This document shows positions 54,869-62,932 of a stretch of DNA of 62,932 nucleotides, piece after piece. Within the stretch, counting starts at the first letter, position 1; each line of letters starts with the position of its first letter. This DNA is from Gemmatimonadota bacterium (lineage in GTDB: Bacteria; Gemmatimonadota; Gemmatimonadetes; Gemmatimonadales; GWC2-71-9). Location: NCBI GenBank assembly GCA_027294455.1, contig JAPULZ010000069.1:1-62932 (forward strand), read 5' to 3'. A program made the translations under genes and the position numbers. The notes beneath the pieces are model-generated. The model was not told the origin of the DNA. It made no database searches and worked only from the letters and a program-made list of their open reading frames with translations.

Positions 54869-55291
54869 TCAAGTGGGTGGAACGGTGGACATGCTGAACC
54901 GGCTCCACCAGAGGGCTCCCAGGGCCGCGGCGCCGCACACCACGAGCACCGGGATTCCCGTCAACCGAGCGGTCTCCCCGGCGGAAAGCAGTGCGATGGC
55001 GAAGAACGCGGTCATCCCCGCGAGCGCGGGGGTCAAGAGTCCGGTCACCCGAGACCCGAAAGGTGCCGACGATCGCGCCCTGCCTCGCTCGCCGATCGCC
55101 TGCATGACGACATCGGAGAATCCCGCCTTGGGCGCGATCTCTTCCGACGCCTGGTGATACACGGCGCGCAGGGTGCGTAGCTGTTCACGGCAGCCCTCGC
55201 AGCCGGCGAGATGCTCCAGCGCTTCGTCCACGTTCCAATGCACTGCCGATCCAAGTGCGACGAGATCGTCGGCTTCCAAACAAGTAGTCAT
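54869..55291 (-). CDS. Membrane-anchored anti-sigma factor
   Basis: A 140-residue protein. The N-terminal ZAS-like domain has ALEHLAGCEGCREQL (H-x3-C-x2-C); a Ser/Arg linker leads to two hydrophobic segments (VTGLLTPALAGMTAFFAIALL and TGIPVLVVCGAAALGALWW). It would hold the sigma factor encoded just upstream at the membrane. The ATG overlaps the sigma stop by 4 nt. Confidence 0.88.
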   Translation of the reverse strand: MTTCLEADDLVALGSAVHWNVDEALEHLAGCEGCREQLRTLRAVYHQASEEIAPKAGFSDVVMQAIGERGRARSSAPFGSRVTGLLTPALAGMTAFFAIALLSAGETARLTGIPVLVVCGAAALGALWWSRFSMSTVPPT

Positions 55292-55878
55292 CGTACCCAC
55301 ACCTCCATCGAGCTTTGCAGTTTCTTCACAGCGTGGTGCAGCGCCGCCTTGACGGTGCCCTCGGCGCAACCGAGCAGCTCCGCGGTCTCGCTGGTGCTGC
55401 GCTGTTCGACCAACCGAAGCACCACCACGTCGCGTTCTCGGTCCGGCAACTCCATGATCGCCCGGTTGATGGACTCTCCTAGTTCCGCGTTCTCGACGAT
55501 GTCACCAGGATGTCGTGGCGCGGAGAGCGCGAGGTCATGCGCGTTCGGTATGCGCTGCTCTCGCGACTTTCGCCTCTCGAGGGCCGTGAGACACACGTTG
55601 CGGCACACCGCGTAGAGCCAGCCAATGAGCGTCCCGGTGCCCGTATACGCCGTGCGTTTCTCGTACGCGCGCTGCCACGCTTCCTGGAGCAAATCGTGCG
55701 CGTCATCGAGATCCGTCGCAAAGGGCCGTACCGCCGCAAGCAGCCGCGGCGACCAGCTCTCCACGACGCGCCGGAAGAGCAGCTCGTCTCCGTCGTGAAA
55801 CCGCGTCAGTTCGTGGCCGGTGAGACGTATCAAACGGCGTCTCGGTGTCGTTTCCAGAGCGTCAGGACCGTGGGCCAT
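55288..55878 (-). CDS. ECF-type RNA polymerase sigma factor
   Basis: A 196-residue sigma factor with region 2 (RPFATDLDDAHDLLQEAWQR, LIGWLYAVCRNVCLTALERR) and region 4 (LPDRERDVVVLRLVEQRSTS, AEGTVKAALHHAVKKLQ). The ATG at 55878 overlaps the upstream membrane-protein gene by 49 nt. A TTG at 55833 overlaps that gene's stop as TTGA, the coupling style used throughout the window, and would give a 181-residue protein that still holds all of region 2; this may be the true start. Confidence 0.9.
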   Translation of the reverse strand: MAHGPDALETTPRRRLIRLTGHELTRFHDGDELLFRRVVESWSPRLLAAVRPFATDLDDAHDLLQEAWQRAYEKRTAYTGTGTLIGWLYAVCRNVCLTALERRKSREQRIPNAHDLALSAPRHPGDIVENAELGESINRAIMELPDRERDVVVLRLVEQRSTSETAELLGCAEGTVKAALHHAVKKLQSSMEVWVR

Positions 55879-56609
55879 CCCATGCCGACCGTCAGCATCG
55901 CCGGAATCACCAACCGAAAACCCGCAGCGAAATCTACGTATCCGGCGGATTGCAGGACGATGAGCTCGTAGCTGTTCTCACCCATGAGATAGGTCGTGGC
56001 CACGAGGAACAGTCCCATGGCCCAAGTGAACGCCTGTCGTACGTCAGCCCGTGGAATCAGTCGAGACCAAAAACCCATCAAGACGCCGAGGCACCCGAAG
56101 AGCACGGGCAACACGAGCGAGCCATCCGTGCGTGAATAATACGACCACGCCAGGTCGTTCGCCCTGCGCCACCGCACATCCGGCGGCGTGACCGAGTCGG
56201 CACGCGCCCGGGCGACCGCCGACCGCAGCTCACCGCGGATCTCACCGAGCGACATCTGCGCCGCAGCCGCGACGCCCGTCGCCGGCGGGTCCTCCCGGTC
56301 GAGCCAGCGCGATGCGGCGGGCCCCACGTACCCGGCCAGGACCAACGCGAGAACGGACACCGCCACGGCAGCCAGAGCGAACTCCGCCAGCGGACGCCAT
56401 TGGGGATCGCCCTCGGGGATCGCCTGGGGCGACGCCGCCAGGCCGGCGGGAAAGGCACTGAGTATGAGTGCCAACCCACCCCACACGGGTATGTTCGACA
56501 CCACGGCAGCCACCCCCTGACCCGATAACAGCGAGATGATCGAGAGTATGGCGAACAGGATGCCGGTCCACATGGCGATGTGCGCCCAATATCGCGTGGC
56601 CAACCGCAT
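55830..56609 (-). CDS. Membrane protein linked to the ECF sigma gene
   Basis: A 259-residue protein with about six hydrophobic segments (for example AMWTGILFAILSIISLL, AVAVSVLALVLAGYVGPAAS, LVLPVLFGCLGVLMGFW) and a soluble loop near residues 110-165. No family was recognised. It is upstream of and overlaps the sigma gene, so a three-gene unit (membrane protein, sigma, anti-sigma) is likely; a sensor role is possible but unproven. The ATG at 56609 precedes the first helix directly and has AGGA just upstream. Confidence 0.78.
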   Translation of the reverse strand: MRLATRYWAHIAMWTGILFAILSIISLLSGQGVAAVVSNIPVWGGLALILSAFPAGLAASPQAIPEGDPQWRPLAEFALAAVAVSVLALVLAGYVGPAASRWLDREDPPATGVAAAAQMSLGEIRGELRSAVARARADSVTPPDVRWRRANDLAWSYYSRTDGSLVLPVLFGCLGVLMGFWSRLIPRADVRQAFTWAMGLFLVATTYLMGENSYELIVLQSAGYVDFAAGFRLVIPAMLTVGMGWPTVLTLWKRHRDAV

Positions 56610-56818
56610 GGATTCCTCCGGGTCGGGGGGACGTCGACTACCGGGAGGACGGGCCGGGCGGCGATTTGGTTTAGTGGTCGTTGCCAACCCGCTGCGCGAC
56701 GACGAACGGGCTGATCGGTGACGGAGCGCACGCCCGGGTCCTCCAGCCATGTTGACACCGGCCCGAAAAGGCCCTAATCCAAAGGTCCCATGAAGACCAC
56801 CACACACCACAGGGGGCG

Positions 56819-57337
56819 ATGGACGACGGGGGAGGCAGCGTGGCCGCGTGGGAGGCCGTCCGGTTGCTGCACCGGCTCGGGCTCCGACCCCGGCGAACCG
56901 TTCGCGTCGTGCTGTGGACCAACGAGGAGAACGGTCTGCGGGGTGCGAATGCCTACCGCGATCGATACGCCGATCAACTCGACGGGCACGTCCTGGCGAT
57001 GGAGTCGGACGGCGGGGTGTTCAAGCCGTCGGGGTTTGGGTTCACGGGGTCGGACGAGGCATACGAGATCGTGCGTCAGGTGGGGACGTTGCTAGAGCGG
57101 ATCGAAGCGGGGACGATCAATCGCGGCGGCGGCGGGGCGGACATCGGGCCCATCATGCGGGAAGGGGTGCCGGGGATGGGGTTGCAGGTGGACGGGTCGC
57201 GGTACTTCTGGTATCACCATACCGATGCTGATACCATCGACAAGCTGGATCCGGAAGAAATGGCGCGGTGCGTTGCGGCTATGGCGGTGATGGCGTACGT
57301 GGTTGCCGACCTGCCGGAGTCGCTACCGCGCGAATAA
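56819..57337 (+). pseudogene. C-terminal fragment of an M28-type zinc peptidase
   Basis: The frame begins at MDDGGGSVAAWEAVRLL, which in intact M28/carboxypeptidase Q-like enzymes is internal (a metal-binding Asp lies in G-A-x-D-D). It continues with VVLWTNEENGLRGA (catalytic Glu pair), ADIGPIMREGVPGMGLQVDG and YFWYHHTDADTIDKL (a further metal-binding His). The N-terminal about 250-300 residues, including the signal peptide and first zinc ligand, are missing, and upstream codons match only for QGA. The fragment cannot form a complete active site, so it is most likely a relic. Region 56610-56818 shows nothing else. Confidence 0.8.
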
Positions 57338-57620
57338 CCGCCGGGTCATCGGAAGCAACGCTCGAAGCCCAGAAGAATGACTGCTCCTGGTCGTAAACCT
57401 CGTACTGTCCTGCATCATCACTTCGTACACGCAAGGCCTATGCGGTTCCACCGCTTCCAGACCAGTCGATGTTGATGACGTCTCCCCGTGCCGTTCCCAT
57501 AGGCTACGGATCCGCACCCAGCCCGGAGTCGGACGACACTCCGAACGATGCGCCCCTTCTGCAAGTCTGTTACCTGCGGCATCTTAGGGTCATCCCTGGT
57601 CCCAAGGCGGTCGATGCCCA
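57338..57620. other. Gene-free stretch after the M28 fragment
   Basis: These 283 nt hold no credible coding frame, RNA gene, clear promoter or terminator. Base composition is less GC-biased than the flanks, as expected of decaying or intergenic DNA. Confidence 0.5.
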
Positions 57621-59453
57621 ATGAACACTCCGCGCGAAGCAAATCTCGAGGATCGCCTTGCCGATTTCGAGGAGCGGTTCGCCAAACTGGAGTATGCGGT
57701 CGAGCGCCTGGCGTTCACGGTCGAGCGGCGGCATGCTGCCGCCGGCCCCGGAACCGAACGACGCGAACGGCGGGGCGGGGCCGCCACGGCCCTGGAGACG
57801 GACGATGCCGCGTCCCGCGCCACGCCGGCCGGTGACACGGTCAAGCCCCGGCCAACACCCGATAGACCAAAGCTGCGGTTGGGCGCCGCGAGCCTCGCCG
57901 AACGAGGCAGTGAGTACTGGCTGAGCCGGATCGGCATCGGCCTGGTCCTGTTCGGAGTCGCCTTCCTCTTTAAATACGCCGTGGACCAGGGTTGGCTCGT
58001 CCCCGGCCTGCGCGTGACCCTGGGAATGGCGTTGGGGATCACGCTGTACGTCCTGAGCCTTCGGCTGCGCTCCGCCCGCCAGACGTTTCGCGGGCTCATG
58101 GCGGGCGGCGCCATCGCCACGTTCTACATCACGGGATTCGCCGCGACCGAGTTGTACGGCCTCTTCCCTTACGCGGTGGGGTTCGCGTTCATGGCGGGTG
58201 TCACTGCCCTCGCCCTCGCCACCGCCCTGCGGCAGGAGGAGCCCCTCCTCTCCAACATCGGCACGCTGGGCGGCTTGGGAACGCCGTTTCTGCTGGACGC
58301 CGACGCCGGGAGCGCCGTCGGATTTGCGACCTACATCAGCGCCGTGCTCATCGGCGCCACCGCGGTGCACTACCTCCGCGGCTGGCATGCGGTTCTCCGG
58401 ATCGGCTTGATCGGCGGCTGGAGCGCCCTGGCTCTGGGCCTCTCCTTGGCGGGGAGCAACCCCGCCACTGCCGACCGGTGGGCGTTTCAGATCGCCGGAC
58501 TCGTGGCCTGGCTCTCGTTGTGGCTCGGTCCAGTGGCCCGGGAGCTGCGCCAGCCCCTACCCGGCACCACACCGGCATCACCCATGCCGAGCAAGCTCTA
58601 CCACACCAGGGATGCCTACGTCCTGGCCGTGCTCACACCACTGCTCGCGCTGTGGTACTCGAGTGCCATCTGGGACATTGGCAACGCGACCTGGGGATGG
58701 ATTGCCCTCGCGGGTGCCGCGACTTCAGCGGCGGCCGGGCTGGCCATTCGGGCAACCGGTCGACTCCACCTCGGGTTCAGTCACTTCGCCGCAGCCATCG
58801 TGCTGATCACAATCGCCCTCGGTTTGCTGCTCGAGGAGGAGTGGCTGCTCGTGGCATGGGCCGCCGAGGCCGCCGTGCTCCACTACATCGCCCACCGCAC
58901 GCGATCCCCCGCCACCAGGGTGACCGGCCAATTCCTCTTCGTGATCGCGTTGCTCTGGCTCGCGTCCCGGCTGGTGGAACTCGATGTCGCGCGACCGTTC
59001 TTCACCACGACGGCGCTGACCGATCTGATAGTGATCGGGATGATGCTGGCCGCGACGAAAGCCCTCCCGACGGCCAAGGCGCGGTGGACCTACCTCCTCG
59101 TGGTCCACGCCGCACTGCTCGGGTTCCTGTGGCGAGAGTTGTCCGGTGTGCCCAACGGCAACGGCTACGTCACCATTTCGTGGGGCGTGTATGCCATCGC
59201 GTTGGTGGTCTACGGCCTCGTCCGCGGCTCGGGTCCGATGCGCGGCGCCGGCGTGGCCACTCTCATGCTCGTCGTCGGAAAGTTGTTTCTTGTGGACCTC
59301 GCCCGGGTCGAACCCATCGTGCGTATATTGCTGTTCCTCGGATTCGGGGTGGTGTTCTTGGCCTTGAGCTACTTCTTCCGCTCGCTCTGGCAACGTGGGG
59401 TTGGCGTCGATGACGAGGATGGTGATTCATCTCTGAGAGGCAGGAACCCATGA
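57621..59453 (+). CDS. DUF2339 polytopic membrane protein
   Basis: A 610-residue protein. The first about 100 residues are soluble, with a coiled coil (LEDRLADFEERFAKLEYAVE) and a Pro/Arg linker; then about 18-20 hydrophobic segments follow, starting at YWLSRIGIGLVLFGVAFLFK, a hallmark of the DUF2339 family. Similar proteins are widespread in the envelope and their function is unknown. The next small gene overlaps it by ATGA. Confidence 0.9.
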   Translation: MNTPREANLEDRLADFEERFAKLEYAVERLAFTVERRHAAAGPGTERRERRGGAATALETDDAASRATPAGDTVKPRPTPDRPKLRLGAASLAERGSEYWLSRIGIGLVLFGVAFLFKYAVDQGWLVPGLRVTLGMALGITLYVLSLRLRSARQTFRGLMAGGAIATFYITGFAATELYGLFPYAVGFAFMAGVTALALATALRQEEPLLSNIGTLGGLGTPFLLDADAGSAVGFATYISAVLIGATAVHYLRGWHAVLRIGLIGGWSALALGLSLAGSNPATADRWAFQIAGLVAWLSLWLGPVARELRQPLPGTTPASPMPSKLYHTRDAYVLAVLTPLLALWYSSAIWDIGNATWGWIALAGAATSAAAGLAIRATGRLHLGFSHFAAAIVLITIALGLLLEEEWLLVAWAAEAAVLHYIAHRTRSPATRVTGQFLFVIALLWLASRLVELDVARPFFTTTALTDLIVIGMMLAATKALPTAKARWTYLLVVHAALLGFLWRELSGVPNGNGYVTISWGVYAIALVVYGLVRGSGPMRGAGVATLMLVVGKLFLVDLARVEPIVRILLFLGFGVVFLALSYFFRSLWQRGVGVDDEDGDSSLRGRNP

Positions 59454-59659
59454 ACCTTCCGGAGCGGACATACACCAAGAAGGATCTGCAAAACGCCGAG
59501 ACCAAGGGGCAAATCGTGGGCTGGCTTCAAGGCGGCGGCGTGGTCGTCGGCGGGTGGCTCGTCGTCGGGGTCATCGGCTGGATTCCAACCGTCTTGGTAT
59601 TGGGCGGTATCGGATACGTAGGGTACAGACTGCTCAAGCCATCCTCCAAGGAGCAGTAG
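59450..59659 (+). CDS. Small membrane protein
   Basis: A 69-residue protein: a soluble start MNLPERTYTKKDLQNAETKG, then one or two hydrophobic segments rich in Gly and Val (residues about 25-60), and a short charged tail. It overlaps DUF2339 by 4 nt and is followed 6 nt later by the metzincin gene, so it is probably a real coupled gene. No family was recognised. Confidence 0.75.
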   Translation: MNLPERTYTKKDLQNAETKGQIVGWLQGGGVVVGGWLVVGVIGWIPTVLVLGGIGYVGYRLLKPSSKEQ

Positions 59660-59665
59660 ATCACC

Positions 59666-62149
59666 ATGCAACGTTCAGCTCCCGGAATTCTCGCCGTGGC
59701 CATCGTGCTCGCCGCCTGCAGCTCGTCGCAAGCGGCGACGACGCCGTCTCCGGTCACGCAGGGGCAACAGCGATCCGACGACACGGTCAAGGCATACGAC
59801 GAGGTCATCACAGACGCGGCCATATCGGACGATGGGTTGTTCCTCCTGCACACCGTCGGGGGCACGCTCTACTACGAGATTCCCGACAGTCTGATGGGCC
59901 GCGACATGCTCCTCATCAGCCGCATCGCGCAAACTCCGGCAAACATGAGCGGTTTCATCAACGCGGGCAGCAAAGTGGCGGAACAGGTCGTGGTGTGGGA
60001 GCGTCGCAACGGCCAGGTCATGCTTCGGAAGATCTCGTACAACAACGTGGCGGCCGACACCCTGCCGGTGTACCAGTCGGTGCAGAGCAACAATTTCGCC
60101 CCGATCATCGCCGCCTTCGACATCGAGGCGTTCGGATCCGACAGCACCACGGTGGTCATCGACGTGACGGATTTCTTCGAGACGGACGTCCCCGCCATCA
60201 GCGGCCTGTCGCGACAGCAACGGACCCGATTCGGCGTGCGGCGCCTCGACCCGGACCGCTCCTTCATCGATCGATCCGGCAGCTATCCGCTGAACGTGGA
60301 GGTGCGGCATACGCTGACGTTCGAGGCCACTGAACCCCCGTCTGACGCGAACACCGGCACGATCTCCATGCAAATGCACCAGACGATGGTGCTGCTCCCC
60401 AAAGAGCCGATGCGCCCCCGCCATTCCGATCCCCGGGTCGGGTTCATCACCATCACGCAGGTGAACTTCGGCCTCGACGAACAAAAGGCCGCCACGCAGT
60501 CGTTCATCAAGCGCTGGCGGCTGGAGCCGAGCGATCCCGCGGCGTACGCCCGAGGAGAGCTCGTCGAGCCGGTGAAGCCCATCGTCTACTACCTCGACCC
60601 GGCGACCCCCAAGATGTGGCGCCCGTACTTCCGCGCCGGCATCGAAGATTGGCAGGTGGCCTTCGAGGCGGCCGGCTTCAAGAACGCCATCTTGGCCCGC
60701 GACGCACCGACGCCCGAGGAGGATCCGGATTTCAGCCCGGAAGACGTTCGGTACTCGACGGTGCGCTACGTGGCCAACATGACGCGGAACGCCGTGGGCC
60801 CAAGCGTCGCCGATCCCCGCTCCGGCGAGATCATCGAGAGCGACATCATCTGGTATCACAACCACATGCGTTCCTACCGCAATCGACTGATGATCGAGAC
60901 CGGGGCAGCCAATCCCGCCGCGCGACAATTGAAACTCGACACGGCGCTCATGGGGATGGCGATGCAGGCGGTGATCTCCCACGAGATCGGTCACGCCCTA
61001 GGGCTCCCCCACAACCTGGGTGCGAGCTGGGCTTATCCGGTGGACTCCCTGCGGTCGCCCACGTTCACCGAGGCCATGGGCGTAGCGCCCACCATCATGG
61101 ACTACGCCCGGCAGAACTACATCGCGCAACCGGGCGACGGCGTCACGCGATTCATTCGCAAGATCGGCCCCTACGACAAGTACGCGATCAACTGGGGGTA
61201 CCGCGTGATTCCCGACGCGCCCACTGCGGATGGCGAGAAGGCCACCCTCGACGGTTGGATTCTCGAGCACGCCCACGACCCGATGTATCGCTTCGGCGCG
61301 GGAAGCAACGATCCGCGGACCCAGACCGAGGACATCGGCGACGATGCCGTGCGCGCGAGTACGTTCGGCATCATGAACCTGCAAAAGGTGCTCCCGAACC
61401 TCGTGGAGTGGACGTCGACCGACGGCAAGGACTACACGGACCTCAACGAGCTCTACGGCGAGCTACTCGGCCAGTGGAACCGCTACGTGGGCCACGTCCT
61501 CACCAACGTCGGCGGCGTGTACCACACCATCAAGACGAGTGACCAGGACGGGCCGGTGTTCGAACCAGTGCCACGAGCCAAGCAGCGCGAGGCCGTGCAG
61601 TTCCTGATCGACCAGGTGTTCATCACGCCGACCTGGCTGCACGACGAAGACCTGTTGCGCCGCATCGAGAGCGTCTGCGCGGTGGACCGGCTGCGGCGCA
61701 TGCAGGTCGCGCGCTTGAATCAGCTGCTGGACCCTCGCCGCATGCAACGCCTCATCGAGGGAGAGGTATTCCGGCCGGGCCGGGCATACGCTCTCTTGGA
61801 GTTCATGACCGACCTCAAACAGGGGGTCTGGAGCGAACTGGACGGCAGGGCGGCCATCGACACGTACCGTCGGAACCTGCAGCGCGGCTACATCGAGCGG
61901 CTGGCCTACCTCATGAACGAAGAACCGGCGGCACCGGGCAACAATCCCTTTGCGCGAGCTGCGCTGACCTCAGTCGACGTCAGCCAATCGGACATCCGGC
62001 CGCTGGTCCGCGCACAACTCCGGGATCTCCGGGCCGAGGCCGAGCGGGCCGCTCAACGAACAGGCGATCAGGTGACGCGGTACCATCTGGAAGACATCGT
62101 CGTGCGGATCGACGCCATCCTCGAGGGAGAGGATCCACGCGACATGTAG
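59666..62149 (+). CDS. Zinc-dependent metzincin lipoprotein (DUF5117/DUF4953 type)
   Basis: An 827-residue exported protease. The signal ends in VLAAC (Cys18), a lipobox. Residues about 50-280 match the DUF5117-type N-terminal domain (LMGRDMLLISRIAQTP, VIDVTDFFETDVPAIS). The catalytic domain has the full metzincin motif HEIGHALGLPHN (His439, His443, His449) and the downstream Met-turn-like PTIMDYARQNYIAQPGDG. The C-terminal 300 residues are helical. It belongs to the outer-membrane or periplasmic proteases common in this lineage and Bacteroidota; the substrate is unknown. Confidence 0.94.
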   Translation: MQRSAPGILAVAIVLAACSSSQAATTPSPVTQGQQRSDDTVKAYDEVITDAAISDDGLFLLHTVGGTLYYEIPDSLMGRDMLLISRIAQTPANMSGFINAGSKVAEQVVVWERRNGQVMLRKISYNNVAADTLPVYQSVQSNNFAPIIAAFDIEAFGSDSTTVVIDVTDFFETDVPAISGLSRQQRTRFGVRRLDPDRSFIDRSGSYPLNVEVRHTLTFEATEPPSDANTGTISMQMHQTMVLLPKEPMRPRHSDPRVGFITITQVNFGLDEQKAATQSFIKRWRLEPSDPAAYARGELVEPVKPIVYYLDPATPKMWRPYFRAGIEDWQVAFEAAGFKNAILARDAPTPEEDPDFSPEDVRYSTVRYVANMTRNAVGPSVADPRSGEIIESDIIWYHNHMRSYRNRLMIETGAANPAARQLKLDTALMGMAMQAVISHEIGHALGLPHNLGASWAYPVDSLRSPTFTEAMGVAPTIMDYARQNYIAQPGDGVTRFIRKIGPYDKYAINWGYRVIPDAPTADGEKATLDGWILEHAHDPMYRFGAGSNDPRTQTEDIGDDAVRASTFGIMNLQKVLPNLVEWTSTDGKDYTDLNELYGELLGQWNRYVGHVLTNVGGVYHTIKTSDQDGPVFEPVPRAKQREAVQFLIDQVFITPTWLHDEDLLRRIESVCAVDRLRRMQVARLNQLLDPRRMQRLIEGEVFRPGRAYALLEFMTDLKQGVWSELDGRAAIDTYRRNLQRGYIERLAYLMNEEPAAPGNNPFARAALTSVDVSQSDIRPLVRAQLRDLRAEAERAAQRTGDQVTRYHLEDIVVRIDAILEGEDPRDM

Positions 62150-62176
62150 GAGCGAGGCATGCTTCGCCCGACTTCC

Positions 62177-62758
62177 TCAATAGATCGACGTTGATTTCTG
62201 CAGCTTGACGACCCAATCAGGCGTATGCTGCAAGTACTCCCGAACGAGACGTTCTCGGGCGAAGTAGTACCGGGCGTTGAGGCCTTGGAACACGACGCTG
62301 AGGAAGAGGACGACCCCGTACACCATCACCGTCAGGTCCCGGGCGAGATCCGATACGGGTCCGATCATCGCCTCGATCTCGGCTAACTCGGCGTTTTGCC
62401 CCGTGGCAGTCGTGTACATGCTCCAGAGACAGTAGCCGACGATCACAGCGAGAAACCCCAACTGATTCTTCCCCAGCAGGCGCGGGCCGTCGGGGTCGAA
62501 CGCTCGCAGGAGCGCTCGGCCCCGGAATTCGTTCCATGCCACGATGCCCATGGCGATGCCCATGACCAACGCCGTCTTGCTGAAGAGACCAAACAACAGC
62601 GACAATCCGGCAATGGACCCGATGGTCCAACCGTTGAACGCAGCCACCCGGGCGGCACCGAGGACCTTGCGCGCCCGTTGATTCGCTTCGGCCAGCTGCC
62701 GCTGTTGCTCGGGTGAAAGTGGGCCGCGATCCGGGCCCGGCGCCGAGGAATCGGTCAT
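62177..62758 (-). CDS. Membrane protein with four predicted helices
   Basis: A 193-residue protein: a cytoplasmic Pro/Gln-rich start (MTDSSAPGPDRGPLSPEQQ), about four hydrophobic segments (GWTIGSIAGLSLLFGLFS, LGFLAVIVGYCLWSMYT, LTVMVYGVVLFLSVVFQGL among them), and a tail ARYYFARERLVREYLQHTP. No family was recognised. Its ATG overlaps the stop of the gene at the right edge (ATGA). Confidence 0.8.
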   Translation of the reverse strand: MTDSSAPGPDRGPLSPEQQRQLAEANQRARKVLGAARVAAFNGWTIGSIAGLSLLFGLFSKTALVMGIAMGIVAWNEFRGRALLRAFDPDGPRLLGKNQLGFLAVIVGYCLWSMYTTATGQNAELAEIEAMIGPVSDLARDLTVMVYGVVLFLSVVFQGLNARYYFARERLVREYLQHTPDWVVKLQKSTSIY

Positions 62759-62932
62759 CGACGCAACATGGGACGCCTTGCATGTTCTTCGATGACGTCC
62801 TCTGCGTGCGCCGCGAGCCGATCCGCCAGGCCCCTTAGCTGTTCTCGTCGCCTTCGCACGACGTGGGTGAAGATGGTTCTCGCCAACAGGTACGTTCCCC
62901 CGATCAGCAATCCCCACGCGCCGAACCCCAAC
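62755..62932 (-). CDS. C-terminal part of a membrane protein, cut by the window edge
   Basis: An open minus-strand frame enters from the right edge and ends with TGA at 62755. The visible 58 residues hold a membrane helix (LGFGAWGLLIGGTYLLARTI) and a charged helix ending EEHARRPMLRR. The stop overlaps the next gene's ATG, which supports reality. No start codon is inside the window. A bacterial kinase or regulator tail is possible, but nothing decides this. Confidence 0.65.
   Translation of the reverse strand, partial: LGFGAWGLLIGGTYLLARTIFTHVVRRRREQLRGLADRLAAHAEDVIEEHARRPMLRR

Overview
The window is a GC-rich (roughly 63-65% by eye), densely coded bacterial chromosome segment. Gene content points to the phylum Gemmatimonadota or a close relative: Gram-negative envelope genes (TonB-plug-like lipoprotein, Ccm cytochrome c maturation, UppS), abundant BlaI/M56, M28, TolB-like and metzincin lipoprotein peptidases, ECF sigma/anti-sigma pairs and DUF2339 and GldG-type membrane proteins. 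This assignment is an inference from families, not from a marker-gene comparison. No phage, IS transposase, CRISPR array or rRNA is visible.

Left part (1-12.9 kb): two tRNAs (Thr, Tyr) with their own promoter, cysS, an envelope-stress cluster (pspA, a YbjN-like gene and two small PspB-like membrane proteins) and uvrA on the minus strand. These are followed on the plus strand by a run of overlapping genes: cutA, a TPR protein, a divergent macro-domain protein, a membrane-anchored transglutaminase and a two-gene ABC exporter, closed by a strong terminator.

12.9-25 kb: a lipoprotein; a partial Ccm cluster (ccmE with Cys instead of His, ccmF, a CcmI-like zinc-ribbon protein and a second zinc-ribbon protein); glpK-mtnA; ogt; then recF-dciA-gyrB without dnaA or dnaN.

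25-34 kb: a family-5 uracil-DNA glycosylase whose Fe-S cysteines lie upstream of any normal start codon; a plug-like lipoprotein; a Gld-type ABC operon (ATPase, fused GldF-GldG, DUF4340); a small membrane protein with a winged-helix regulator and a palindrome over its start site, leading into uppS; an ECF sigma/ZAS anti-sigma pair; hslR; and the tail of a lost gene.

34-47 kb: yajQ; two secreted beta-propeller proteins; and divergent from them a BlaI repressor, an M56 BlaR1-like membrane peptidase whose sensor region is an array of 31-residue HEAT repeats, and a separate exported HEAT protein with the same repeat. Then a TolB-like peptidase (probably shortened), an M23 endopeptidase, fdhD and small membrane proteins.

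47-63 kb: a PadR DNA-binding domain fused to a complete PAS-kinase-REC-REC-HPt phosphorelay; an Lhr-type helicase broken by a one-base frameshift; a second ECF sigma/anti-sigma pair with a membrane protein; an M28 peptidase remnant; DUF2339; and a metzincin lipoprotein.

The best candidates for undescribed biology are the BlaI/M56-HEAT/HEAT cassette and the PadR-phosphorelay fusion, each with its own promoter overlapped by palindromes.
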